In this document: positions 1 through 9,962 of the stretch, piece by piece
How the letters are laid out: every line of letters begins with the position of its first letter
Numbering within the stretch: position 1 is the stretch's first letter
Assembly: GCA_027623095.1 (NCBI GenBank)
Contig: JAQBVM010000005.1
Location: 1-53,374, forward strand
Source of the DNA: Verrucomicrobiota bacterium
GTDB taxonomy: Bacteria; Verrucomicrobiota; Verrucomicrobiia; Limisphaerales; SIBE01
Length of the DNA: 53,374 bases
Direction: 5' to 3'
Notes under the pieces: generated by a model
Database searches by the model: none
Seen by the model: only the letters and a program-made list of their open reading frames with translations
What the model was told of the DNA's origin: nothing
Program-made: the position numbers and the translations under genes

Positions 1-119
1 GGCAAGACAAAACCCTTTCTCCCATTCACTTTTTTCGGGGTTTTAAAAAATTAGGCGAGGATCAGGGCCAAGTATAAGGGCTGCTTCCGGCCTGGTTACC
101 CTACCTAATTCCGCACTCA

Positions 120-425
120 TCATTCAACTCCAGCGGCCTGCACATCCTGCCCGAACGCTTCGTGAAGATCCGCCATTATGGATTGCTGGCCAACCGTGGG
201 CGGCAGAAACGGGTGGCCCAAGCCAGAGTGATGCTCACGGGAGATGCGCGGCCAACCGAGGATGAGCCCGAGAGTCAATTACCGGACAACGCAACGGCCA
301 AGTCCGAGGCGGGGGACTCACCGCGCCTGTTGTGCCCGTATTGCGGAGGGCTAGGACTCGTGCTGGTGGAGACAGTGAAAGGGGCGGCGCGGGCTCCACC
401 CAATCCCGAGCATTGCGTTCAATGA
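120..425 (+). pseudogene. IS91-family transposase, C-terminal remnant
   Basis: The reading frame contains HILPERFVKIRHYGLLANRGR at its left side, the block that precedes the C-terminal end of IS91/IS801-type (Y2) transposases, and a late CPYCGG zinc-binding pair. Only about the last 100 residues are present; the catalytic tyrosine domain is missing, and open frame continues left only into unrelated AT-rich sequence. A GTG at 162 gives an 87-residue open frame, but homology starts upstream of it, so this is a 5'-truncated relic and not a gene with its own start. It lies just left of a hicAB pair, which fits an accessory segment. Family assignment rests on motif recall. Confidence 0.75.
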
Positions 426-710
426 ACTCGAAACACCGAATGGTTCACCGCCGAAAATCCGCCAACGTTCGGAGGCGGCCCCGTTTGCCTCTGACACCCG
501 ATCCGATCCTCGGAAAAGCAGTGCTCCGGGCGAAAAACGATTCACAGCAAGCACTCCGCGAAATGAGCGATCGTCAAAGACCGGTGTCAAACCTCCAATC
601 GGTTCTACCTCCGCTCTTGAGAGTTGCCAACTGGAGACCGGAGGCAGACACTTTCCACCATTGAATCAACTGACGATCCGGGGCCGCGAAGGCGGCTTCG
701 TTCAACGCCA
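426..710. other. Intergenic stretch after the transposase remnant
   Basis: No convincing gene. Short overlapping frames on both strands have no recognisable motif and look like chance openings. A CCGCC/GGCGG stem lies near 462-481 and might belong to the 3' end of the IS91 remnant, but I cannot show this. Confidence 0.4.
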
Positions 711-782
711 GTGTATCCGAAATGACGGCGAACACATACATGGAGAATCCCCGCGCCCTAGACGCCGTCATCTCGGATACAC
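711..782. repeat. 20-bp inverted repeat upstream of hicA
   Basis: Arms GTGTATCCGAAATGACGGCG (711-730) and its near-perfect reverse complement (763-782) match at 19 of 20 positions and flank a 32-nt centre. The right arm ends 66 bp before the hicA start. It could be an operator for the toxin-antitoxin pair, a miniature mobile element, or a large RNA hairpin. What is seen is only the symmetry. Confidence 0.8.
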
Positions 783-848
783 GGCTAGAATGTTCGGCAA
801 ATGATTCGGAGCGCTTGCCAGAAGTCGCAGGACGAGTAGAATCCCACC

Positions 849-1052
849 GTGCCTCGAAAAGTCCGAGAGTTGATCCGGAACCTGCTGGACGCCGGGTTTT
901 ACGAGATTCCGGGCGGTGGCAAAGGCTCTCATCGAAAGTATTCGCATCCCCGATATCCGGGCGCGGTGACACTCAGCGGGGGTGCCGGCGATGACGCAAA
1001 GCATTACCAGGAGAGGCAGATTCGACGCGCGATTGACCGTGTGCAGCAATGA
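849..1052 (+). CDS. hicA: HicA-family mRNA interferase toxin
   Basis: This 67-residue protein matches HicA (YcfA-type) toxins, small double-stranded-RNA-binding-fold ribonucleases that cleave mRNA. The N-terminus (KVRELIRNLLDAGF) is the usual first helix. GGGKGSHRKYSHP carries the conserved G-S-H with the catalytic histidine. The length is normal for the family. Translation starts at GTG 849; no strong ribosome binding site is visible. Its TGA overlaps the ATG of hicB as ATGA, so the two are translationally coupled in the usual toxin-first order. Regulation by its partner is expected from the family; a large inverted repeat lies upstream. No signs of decay. Confidence 0.88.
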   Translation: MPRKVRELIRNLLDAGFYEIPGGGKGSHRKYSHPRYPGAVTLSGGAGDDAKHYQERQIRRAIDRVQQ

Positions 1053-1270
1053 AGACCAGTGATTATTACCACAAATGGGTCGAGTGGAGCGAGGAGGACC
1101 AAGTTTATGTTGGGCGATGCCCTGACTTGATCACCGGGATTCACGGCGATGATCCCATTCGCCTCTACTCGGAGCTATGCGAGGTGGTGGAGGAAGTGGT
1201 GAGCCATTTTGAGACGACGAGCCGACCATTGCCGCCACCAAAGACTCGTCCGATGCAAGAGGTTGCCTAA
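1049..1270 (+). CDS. hicB: HicB-family antitoxin
   Basis: This 73-residue protein carries the HicB partial RNase-H-like fold: a strand bearing VEWSEEDQVYVGRCPDL followed by a helix LYSELCEVVEEVVSHF. HicB proteins bind and neutralise the co-encoded HicA. The frame ends in a short proline-rich tail and has no C-terminal helix-turn-helix or ribbon-helix-helix domain, so this HicB may not bind DNA by itself. It begins within the hicA stop codon (ATGA), a typical coupling. After the stop there is no further coding sequence for almost 500 bp. Confidence 0.85.
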   Translation: MKTSDYYHKWVEWSEEDQVYVGRCPDLITGIHGDDPIRLYSELCEVVEEVVSHFETTSRPLPPPKTRPMQEVA

Positions 1271-1748
1271 GGGAGAGCCGAAGCGGGTAAAGGGGAGTGT
1301 TTAGCTCCCCCTCCCCACACCACCTAGTTCATTTCACACTTTCATACTGATTCATGAACAGAGGACTTACACCTCTTCAGTTAATGCCCATGCTGGGCGT
1401 ACACAAAACGCTCCACGCGAACCGCCGCCCCGCGCTGAGGTTCTGGATGCGCCGCTTTATCCGACGCTGGATTCGCTGCCAGCGCCCGTTTACGGCGGCG
1501 GTCGGTGGGCTTTACGTTCGAATAGAGCATGAATTCGCGATGAGGGGATTTTCACCACAGAAGCCAACGAAGAGAGAGTTGGCAGGTCTTCGTTTTCTTT
1601 GTCGCCTTCTGTTTCATTTTCGACCGGCATCATGTGCGCACGCGTTTTATCCGTGTGATCCTGCAATCAGTGATTTGACCTTCAGGCCTTTGACCACGGA
1701 TTCCCCAGGAAGCTGAATCGGCCAGATTCCACCGCAGGGTTGAGTCTG
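1271..1748. other. Intergenic stretch with two adjacent hairpins
   Basis: No gene that I can support. A 120-residue frame at 1354-1716 is arginine-rich and lacks any motif. Two short hairpins sit side by side: AGAGG/CCTCT at 1360-1376 and GCCCA-TGC-TGGGC at 1386-1398. The rest shows no structure I recognise. Confidence 0.5.
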
Positions 1749-2441
1749 TCATCGTCTTATTTCCGTGTCTTTCAGTGTCCCGCGCAACTCGTCGAGTGAG
1801 CCAATTTCACCAGATGCCGCCGAAGTTTGTCCCCGGTTCAGGAGAAGCGATTTTAGACCTGCCCGGCAGGCGCCCTCGAAATCTTCGGAAGCGCTGTCAC
1901 CCACGTGAAGAACAGTGTCCGCGGGAAAACCAAGCTCAGCGACCGCCCGTTCGAAAATCTCGCGGGCAGGTTTGTGGATTCCGATTTCACCCGAAATGAT
2001 CTGAACCGGAAAGAAGCGATCGAGTTCCAGTCCCGTCATCAACCGCCTGAGCCGGTCGTCCCAATTCGAGACGATTGCGAGTTTCACGCCCGACTCGCAA
2101 AGCCATTCGAGCGTCCGAAGCACATCGGGAAAAATCCGCCACGCCTTAGGTTGCGCAAACCGTTCGTATAGCTCGTGAAAGAAATCGATTGGATCCGGGG
2201 AATCAGAGCGTTCCCCGAAAGTCTCGCTGACAATTTGCGACCAACTCTGTCGGGAATAATCAAAATCCACTCGCCGCCGCCAGGCCGCCGCGAACCTTCG
2301 GTTGAGGGTTGCGGGCTCACATCCGAGCACTCCGTTCGCGGCGGCTACCTCGGCGTACACGTGCCCGACCGAAGGCCACGGTTCAATCAACGTCCCGCCC
2401 ACATCAAACGTCACCGCTCGAATCTCGTCGTGCCATTTCAC
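1749..2441 (-). CDS. HAD-superfamily hydrolase (HDHD3/dehalogenase-like)
   Basis: This 230-residue protein shows all HAD motifs in order: motif I FDVGGTL near residue 13, motif II VSNWD near 125, the motif III lysine in IHKPAREIF near 157, and motif IV HVGDSASED near 180. A helical C1 cap lies between motifs I and II. The second aspartate of the usual DxDxT is replaced by glycine (DVGGT), a variant also seen in dehalogenase-like members, so phosphatase activity cannot be assumed. It is the last gene of a minus-strand run with folC, pyrG and kdsB, starting 22 bp after folC ends. The substrate is unknown. Confidence 0.82.
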   Translation of the reverse strand: MKWHDEIRAVTFDVGGTLIEPWPSVGHVYAEVAAANGVLGCEPATLNRRFAAAWRRRVDFDYSRQSWSQIVSETFGERSDSPDPIDFFHELYERFAQPKAWRIFPDVLRTLEWLCESGVKLAIVSNWDDRLRRLMTGLELDRFFPVQIISGEIGIHKPAREIFERAVAELGFPADTVLHVGDSASEDFEGACRAGLKSLLLNRGQTSAASGEIGSLDELRGTLKDTEIRR

Positions 2442-2463
2442 CGTTTTTCAAATCGGGCACTAT

Positions 2464-3747
2464 CTACGGTGGAGAACTTGAATCATTTAATCGGCGCTCA
2501 TTCATGGCGGGCGTGGGAGAAAGGCGGAGAACTTCCATCGCTTCTCCCACAAAGAAGATCGAGCCGGTCACCACCACCGCGGAATCGTTCACGACCAGGC
2601 TCAACGCGCTTTCGACACCGGCGCAAGCAAGCACTTCCGCGTATGGATTCAGTTGCTGGCAATGATGGCGTAACATGTGCGCGTCGGCGGTCCGGGCGCT
2701 ACGCACGGGCGCCAGCAGAATCCGTCCGGCGAGAGGAACAAGCGTCTGTAAAATCGCCTTCCAATCCTTGTCCTCCATAATGCCGATGACGAACGTAATG
2801 AGGGAGCTTCCAAACTCTTCTTGGATAGCCGCCCGAAGCGCGACCGCCCCGGCGAGATTGTGCGCGCAATCCAGCACCAGCGTTCTTCCGACGCCGGGCC
2901 GCACAATCTGGAACCGGCCCGGCCATTGAACATGGAGCAGGCCCGCGCTCACCGACTCCTCGCGAACAGGCACGGCTTCCGACAACTCGCGCACCGTAGC
3001 GACCGCGAGCGCCGCGTTCAACAGTTGATGCTTTCCAAAAAGCGGAAGCTGGATTGTGCTGATTGGCGGACGCTCTGCGTCGGACTGTCGAACATGGGTA
3101 ACAGGAGAATTCTTTTTTTTGGCCTCATCACCGAGGAGGGAAGCAATTTCCGGATTTGATTCGCTGGTAATCATTGGAATACCCGGCTTTATGATTCCGG
3201 ACTTTTCATGCGCAATTTCGCGAAGTGTCTTGCCAAGCCACTTTTCGTGATCAATTTGCACATTGGTGATCACACTCGCGAGGGGCGTCACTATATTCGT
3301 GGAATCCAACCGCCCGCCGAGTCCGGTTTCCCAAATAACGATATCGCATTTCTGCTCCACGAAATAGCGGAGAGCCACCACTGTCACAATTTCGAAAAAA
3401 GTAGGATGCGAGTCGCTTGGGAAAGCGCCAAGAAAACTTCGGAGTTCCTCCACCAAACGCACGGCATCCCCCTCGGAAATCCACTGACGATCGACCTGAA
3501 TTCGCTCTCGAAAGGACACCAAGTGCGGAGATGTATAAAGACCGACCCGAAGTCCCGCGGTTCGGTAGATACTCTCGAGCATCGCACAGGTGGATCCTTT
3601 GCCATTCGTGCCGGCGATATGAATGAACCGGAGCTTGTCTTGAGGGTTTCCAGCGCGTGCAGCCAGCCTGACCGTGTTTTCCAAGCCGAGTTTTGTTCCG
3701 AAAGTTCCGAGGCTATAGAGAAATTGAATTGTTTGTTCGTAGTTCAT
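2464..3747 (-). CDS. folC: Bifunctional folylpolyglutamate synthase / dihydrofolate synthase
   Basis: FolC adds glutamate to dihydropteroate and then to folates in the cytoplasm, using ATP. The 427-residue length is normal. The P-loop IAGTNGKGST lies near residue 44, followed by the omega-loop region with YTSPHLVSFRERIQ, and VITNVQIDHEKWLG in the middle carries the conserved D-H. The C-terminal Mur-ligase-like domain contains LDCAHNLAGA. It sits between pyrG (43 bp upstream) and a HAD hydrolase on the same strand, so co-transcription is likely. No anomalies. Confidence 0.95.
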   Translation of the reverse strand: MNYEQTIQFLYSLGTFGTKLGLENTVRLAARAGNPQDKLRFIHIAGTNGKGSTCAMLESIYRTAGLRVGLYTSPHLVSFRERIQVDRQWISEGDAVRLVEELRSFLGAFPSDSHPTFFEIVTVVALRYFVEQKCDIVIWETGLGGRLDSTNIVTPLASVITNVQIDHEKWLGKTLREIAHEKSGIIKPGIPMITSESNPEIASLLGDEAKKKNSPVTHVRQSDAERPPISTIQLPLFGKHQLLNAALAVATVRELSEAVPVREESVSAGLLHVQWPGRFQIVRPGVGRTLVLDCAHNLAGAVALRAAIQEEFGSSLITFVIGIMEDKDWKAILQTLVPLAGRILLAPVRSARTADAHMLRHHCQQLNPYAEVLACAGVESALSLVVNDSAVVVTGSIFFVGEAMEVLRLSPTPAMNERRLNDSSSPP

Positions 3748-3790
3748 GGAAATCCCGCACCCGGTTCTCGAGCGCGCATCGAATTACAGA

Positions 3791-5485
<1,695 letters not shown>

Positions 5486-6238
5486 TCACAAACCGCGGAG
5501 CAGCCGCTCAACGCGCTCAACGTCTTCAGGGACGTCCACACCCACACTGTCGTATTCCACTTGGACAACCACGATTTCAATTCCAATTTCCAAGGCGCGG
5601 AGTTGTTCCAGCCTTTCCGCACGTTCGAGCGGCGACAACGGATGTTGGACCAATTTCAAGAGCGTTTCGCGACGATATCCGTAAATTCCCAAGTGCTTCA
5701 AAAAAGGAAACGCCGCCAATTGCTCATCAATGGAACGATTGGCGGCATCTCGGACGTACGGAATCGTGCGCCGCGAGAAGTATAGAGCCCGCCCATTTGC
5801 GTTGACAACCACTTTCACAATATTCGGGTTCTGAAAGTCGCCGATGTCCCGCAGTGGAGTGGCGGCAGTGGACATTTCCGCCTCTTTCAATCCATCGGCG
5901 ACCAAATCGATGACCTTAGGATCGATCAGCGGTTCGTCTCCCTGCACGTTCACGACTCCATCGAACGCCAATCGAGAGGCAACTTCGGCAATCCGGTCCG
6001 ACCCGCTCGGATGGTCCGGCGACGTCATTTCCACCCGGCAGAATCGTTCCGCAACCTCTCGAATTCGATCGTCGTCCGTGGCAACGACAATTTCATCCAA
6101 TCTGGTCGCTTTCCGGCATCTCTCGACAACATGCTGGATCAGAGGCTTTCCCTGAATTAGAGCGAGCGGTTTTCCGGGAAACCGCGTGGAAGCGTGCCGA
6201 GCGGGAATGACGCCGAGAATCGAAGCGCCTTCCTTCAT
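5486..6238 (-). CDS. kdsB: 3-deoxy-manno-octulosonate cytidylyltransferase (CMP-KDO synthetase)
   Basis: KdsB activates KDO with CTP for lipopolysaccharide inner-core assembly in the cytoplasm. The N-terminus IPARHASTRFPGKPL is the nucleotide-binding signature, followed by TDDDRI, SGSDRIAEV and VNVQGDEPLI, whose acidic residue binds metal. The length of 250 is normal. A GGGAG lies about 9 nt upstream of the ATG. It leads the minus-strand run kdsB-pyrG-folC-HAD; having the CTP-using enzyme next to CTP synthase makes metabolic sense. It implies an LPS-bearing outer membrane. Confidence 0.96.
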   Translation of the reverse strand: MKEGASILGVIPARHASTRFPGKPLALIQGKPLIQHVVERCRKATRLDEIVVATDDDRIREVAERFCRVEMTSPDHPSGSDRIAEVASRLAFDGVVNVQGDEPLIDPKVIDLVADGLKEAEMSTAATPLRDIGDFQNPNIVKVVVNANGRALYFSRRTIPYVRDAANRSIDEQLAAFPFLKHLGIYGYRRETLLKLVQHPLSPLERAERLEQLRALEIGIEIVVVQVEYDSVGVDVPEDVERVERLLRGL

Positions 6239-6416
6239 TTCCGGGACTCCCTTTCATGGTTAGAAACTAAAGTCATCGAGCCAATCTCATAACTCAGCTC
6301 TCAAATGCAAGCAAGCACCCAACACAACTGCAAATGCCCCGGGTTTACTCCCCAAAGCGGATTCACGCTTCGGAAACCTTGTCACCATCCGTTCTGGGAA
6401 CTAGTCTCGCCCAATC
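6239..6416. promoter_or_regulatory. Divergent intergenic region kdsB / LOG-family gene
   Basis: The 178 bp between two divergently transcribed units must hold promoters for both. I could not pick out -35/-10 boxes with confidence, and no RNA structure or operator stands out. Confidence 0.4.
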
Positions 6417-7094
6417 ATGAGCAATGTGAATGGTTTCGTAAACGAGGATCCCTGGCGCATTTTCCGCATAATGGCGGAGTTTGTGGATTCGTTTGAGACG
6501 ATGTCCACAGTCGGGACGGCCGTAACGATCTTTGGCTCGGCACGAACTCCTCCTCGAGATCCCTATTACAAGGCCTGCGCGGCACTCGCGAGAAAACTGG
6601 CAAAGAACGGTCTCGCGGTGATCACGGGAGGCGGACCTGGCATCATGGAAGCGGCCAATCGAGGCGCGGCAGAGGCAAAAGGCAAGTCGGTAGGATTAAA
6701 CATCGAACTCCCGTTTGAGCAGCAAGGGAATCGATTCGCAAATATTCCGATCGATTTTCACTATTTCTTCTCCCGAAAAGTCTGTTTCGTGAAGTATAGC
6801 GCGGCCTTTATTTTTATGCCCGGCGGGTTTGGAACACTGGACGAATTCTTCGAAGTGCTGACTCTCGTCCAGACCGAACGGGTCTCGCGTGTCCCACTCA
6901 TTCTGTTCGGAAGCTCCTATTGGAACGGCCTGCTAAAATGGATGAAAACGGTTGTGGAAAAGAATTCTCTCATAAGTCCGGGAGACCTCGATCTTGCGAC
7001 CGTGACGGATGATATCGACGAAACGGTATCGATCATTTTGGATTACCTGCGACAGGTCGGTCCTCCGAAAACCGTCGGCAGGGCGTTTGCGTGA
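6417..7094 (+). CDS. LOG-family protein (TIGR00730, nucleoside 5'-monophosphate phosphoribohydrolase-like)
   Basis: This 225-residue Rossmann-fold protein has the two LOG signatures: GGGPGIMEAANRGA near residue 73 and PGGFGTLDEFFE near 137. Family members cleave the N-glycosidic bond of (cytokinin-type) nucleoside monophosphates or other AMP-like nucleotides; in bacteria the physiological substrate is mostly unproven. The ATG at 6417 is the first in frame. It is followed 31 bp later by an M16 peptidase gene on the same strand. Confidence 0.9.
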   Translation: MSNVNGFVNEDPWRIFRIMAEFVDSFETMSTVGTAVTIFGSARTPPRDPYYKACAALARKLAKNGLAVITGGGPGIMEAANRGAAEAKGKSVGLNIELPFEQQGNRFANIPIDFHYFFSRKVCFVKYSAAFIFMPGGFGTLDEFFEVLTLVQTERVSRVPLILFGSSYWNGLLKWMKTVVEKNSLISPGDLDLATVTDDIDETVSIILDYLRQVGPPKTVGRAFA

Positions 7095-7125
7095 CAGGCG
7101 GGTTCATTGCCAATCCTCAGTTCGT

Positions 7126-8388
7126 ATGTACGAGATTTCCCATGAGCGCAACGGACTAACCGTTGTGAGTGCGGCTCTGCCCCACATGACCAGTGTGAGT
7201 CTCGGGATCTGGATCGCCGTGGGCGGCCGCCACGAACCCGCGTCACTTTCCGGAATCTCGCATTTTATTGAACACCTTCTCTTCAAGGGCACCCGAGAAA
7301 GATCCGCGAAAGAAATCTCCGAAGCGGTCGAGGGAATTGGCGGCTATATCAACGCGTTCACTTCCGAGGAACACACCTGCATTTATGCCAAAGCTCGTTT
7401 TGATCGCTGGAAGGAAGTTCTGAATGTGCTGGTGGACATGTTCTTGAATTCCAAGTTCGATCCGGTCGAGATCAGACGGGAGCGCAACGTCATTAAGGAA
7501 GAAGTGGCAATGTCCCTGGACCAGCCGCATCAACACGTGCAGGAAATGCTCAGTGAACTCATGTGGCCGGGACACCCGCTGGGGCGTTCCTTGACCGGCA
7601 CGCATGAAACCCTCGATGCCATAACACGAGCAGAGCTGATTCGCTTCCAGCGCTCAAGCTATGTCAGTTCGGCAACATTGATCGCTGCCGCGGGAAAAGT
7701 GCAACACAAGCAGCTTTGCCAGGCAGTTCGCCGCTTTGTTCCGCTTTTGGCCGTCGGTTCGGCCGGTGGTTTCTTGCCGGCCACAAACTGCCAGACTCAG
7801 TCGCGAATCCGGCTCCTCACAAAACAGGTCGAACAAACCCAAGTAGCGCTGGGAATCCGGACGTTTTCCCGCCACGACAAGCGCCGATACGCCCTCCGGA
7901 TGTTGAACACCGTTCTCGGCGAAAACATGAGCTCGAGGCTTTTCCAGGTTGTCCGGGAAGATCAAGGAATCGCCTATTCGATTGGAAGTTCTGTTTCCTT
8001 CTTCGAGGACACCGGAGTGCTCACGATCTCCGCGGGAGTAGAAACAAAGAAGCTTCCGCAAGCTCTTCGCCTGATCATGCGCGAGTTGAAACGTTTGAAG
8101 AAAACGCTGGTCGGCCCTAAGGAACTCGGCCGCGCGCGCGACTATTTGATCGGTCAATTGGACCTAAGCCTGGAGGGGACTGAGAGTCAAATGATGTGGA
8201 TCTCCGAGCAGATTCTCGGTTACGGCGACCTCATCACATCGGCCACCCTCAAGCGAAGGTTGCACCAAGTCACCGCTCGCGAAATTCGAGATGTTGCAGC
8301 CGACCTTTTTCGCGATGAGCATTTGAACCTCGCTGTTATCAGCCCGCTCAAATCAGATCGAGGATTCCGGGAATCACTTCAGTTTTGA
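7126..8388 (+). CDS. M16-family zinc metallopeptidase
   Basis: This is a 420-residue pitrilysin/mitochondrial-processing-peptidase-type protein. The inverted zinc motif HFIEH (HxxEH) lies near residue 47, and the third ligand glutamate is in RNVIKEEVAMSLDQP near 125. The C-terminal M16 domain contains the GLAYSIGSS-like block (here GIAYSIGSS). I choose the ATG at 7126 over an upstream in-frame ATG at 7009, because the upstream residues overlap the previous gene and the conserved protein starts with YEISHERNGLTVV. Such stand-alone M16B peptidases usually act on unfolded peptides; the substrate here is unknown. Confidence 0.93.
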   Translation: MYEISHERNGLTVVSAALPHMTSVSLGIWIAVGGRHEPASLSGISHFIEHLLFKGTRERSAKEISEAVEGIGGYINAFTSEEHTCIYAKARFDRWKEVLNVLVDMFLNSKFDPVEIRRERNVIKEEVAMSLDQPHQHVQEMLSELMWPGHPLGRSLTGTHETLDAITRAELIRFQRSSYVSSATLIAAAGKVQHKQLCQAVRRFVPLLAVGSAGGFLPATNCQTQSRIRLLTKQVEQTQVALGIRTFSRHDKRRYALRMLNTVLGENMSSRLFQVVREDQGIAYSIGSSVSFFEDTGVLTISAGVETKKLPQALRLIMRELKRLKKTLVGPKELGRARDYLIGQLDLSLEGTESQMMWISEQILGYGDLITSATLKRRLHQVTAREIRDVAADLFRDEHLNLAVISPLKSDRGFRESLQF

Positions 8389-8513
8389 AGAGAAACACGA
8401 AATGGAACGATCTTACCCAAGCGCCAGCGCGCGTCGCGCAGTGGAGATCGAGCGAGGAGCATCGCGCTAGTCAGATATGAGATCGGCTCTATGACAATTT
8501 GAGGCGGATTCCA

Positions 8514-9962
8514 ATGCACTCACTGTTCGAAGAAATTTCAAGCACGCACAGTCCGGAATCCCTTACGGAACGAGTTCGCTCATCGGGAGGCGTTGTGCTG
8601 TTGCGAACGGCACTATTCGGCTCGCGGGAGAATCGTTACTCGTTTGCCGCCGTCGCCCCTTTTCTCAAGTTCCGTTCCTTTGGTTCCCGCTGTGAATTGC
8701 GCACCGGCGACCATGTTCACGTTCAGTACGGAAATCCGTGGCGTTTGTTGGATTCCCTAATGGCACGCTATGAAATCGCCGATGAACTGGATCTTCCGTT
8801 TCCGTTGGGAGGCTGCTTTGGTTTCTGGGGATTTGACCTGAAGAACTTTGTCGAACCGCGTCTTCCGCGCAAAGCGCTGAACGACCTGGATTTGCCGGAT
8901 TGCGATGTTGGATTTTACGATAGTCTGGTTGTTTTTGACCACCGGCTCGGCAAGACATGGATTGTCTCGACCGGCCTGTGCGCCGACGGATCTCGAAATG
9001 AGAATAAGGCGACGGAACGGCTGCTTTTTTGGAGAGCAATGCTCCATCAGAGCGACAATCCGGTCCAAAACGCCTTTTCCTCCAGATCCGTTTCCGCAAA
9101 TATTACTGAACGCCCGTCGGTCAGGAGCAACACTTCACGCGGCACGTTTATCATGGCAGTCGCGAAAGCGCAGAATTACATTCGCTCCGGCGACATCTAT
9201 CAAGTCAACCTTTCGCACAGGTTGACCGCCCAAACACACTTGGACGGCTGGAGGCTATACCAACAGTTGTCCTCGGTGTCCCCCGCTCCATACTCCGCGT
9301 TTTACGATTCGGGCGAATTTCAAATCGCGTCTTCCTCTCCCGAACTCTTCTTGCGCATGAGCGGAGCTCATATTCAAACTCGTCCCATAAAGGGCACTCG
9401 GCCGCGGTCCAGCGACCCGGACCAGGATGCCCGATTGAACTACGAGCTCCTAACCAGCCCGAAGGAACTGGCGGAACTCGTGATGATTACAGACCTGCTA
9501 AGGAACGATCTGGGAAAAGTATGCGAATTCGGGACAGTCCAGGTTCCCGATCTCGTGACTCTCGAACGTTTTCCCCAAGTGCAGCATCTTGTTTCCACGA
9601 TCGAGGGACATTTGAGGTCAGATATGACACATTTCAGCGCCTTCGCCTCTTGTTTCCCCGGTGGAAGCGTTACCGGAGCGCCAAAAATTCGCGCCCTGGA
9701 GATCATTGATGAACTTGAGCAAGTCATTCGAGGCCCTTACACGGGCGCTCTGGGCTACCTCGGATTCAACCGAGAAACACAGCTCAGCATCTTGATTCGA
9801 TCCGCGATTTGCGTTGGGAGCATGGTCCATTTCAATGTGGGGGCCGGCATCGTCGCAGACTCGGATCCCCTCGCGGAATATGAAGAGACGCTCGCGAAAG
9901 CGCGCGGATTTACGACGGCCCTCCATCTTGAACCGGATTTTAAACCTTTCTTTGACTCGTGA
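8514..9962 (+). CDS. pabB: Aminodeoxychorismate synthase component I
   Basis: PabB converts chorismate to 4-amino-4-deoxychorismate for p-aminobenzoate and folate. The 482-residue chorismate-binding enzyme has the diagnostic PIKGTRPR near residue 292, whose lysine distinguishes PabB from anthranilate synthase (which has alanine there). LLRNDLGKVC and FPGGSVTGAPKIRA follow. A GAGG precedes the ATG at 8514 with good spacing, so I reject an upstream TTG at 8499. Its stop overlaps the GTG start of pabC. No glutaminase partner (pabA) is visible nearby. With folC in the same window it covers two steps of folate synthesis. Confidence 0.93.
   Translation: MHSLFEEISSTHSPESLTERVRSSGGVVLLRTALFGSRENRYSFAAVAPFLKFRSFGSRCELRTGDHVHVQYGNPWRLLDSLMARYEIADELDLPFPLGGCFGFWGFDLKNFVEPRLPRKALNDLDLPDCDVGFYDSLVVFDHRLGKTWIVSTGLCADGSRNENKATERLLFWRAMLHQSDNPVQNAFSSRSVSANITERPSVRSNTSRGTFIMAVAKAQNYIRSGDIYQVNLSHRLTAQTHLDGWRLYQQLSSVSPAPYSAFYDSGEFQIASSSPELFLRMSGAHIQTRPIKGTRPRSSDPDQDARLNYELLTSPKELAELVMITDLLRNDLGKVCEFGTVQVPDLVTLERFPQVQHLVSTIEGHLRSDMTHFSAFASCFPGGSVTGAPKIRALEIIDELEQVIRGPYTGALGYLGFNRETQLSILIRSAICVGSMVHFNVGAGIVADSDPLAEYEETLAKARGFTTALHLEPDFKPFFDS

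Noticed and set aside
1354..1716. 120-residue open frame downstream of hicB
   Set aside because: Arginine-rich, no motif, no ribosome binding site, and it overlaps hairpins; looks like a chance opening in GC-rich DNA.
7009..7125. Extended N-terminus of the M16 peptidase
   Set aside because: These codons overlap the end of the LOG-family gene in another frame and have no similarity to M16 proteins.
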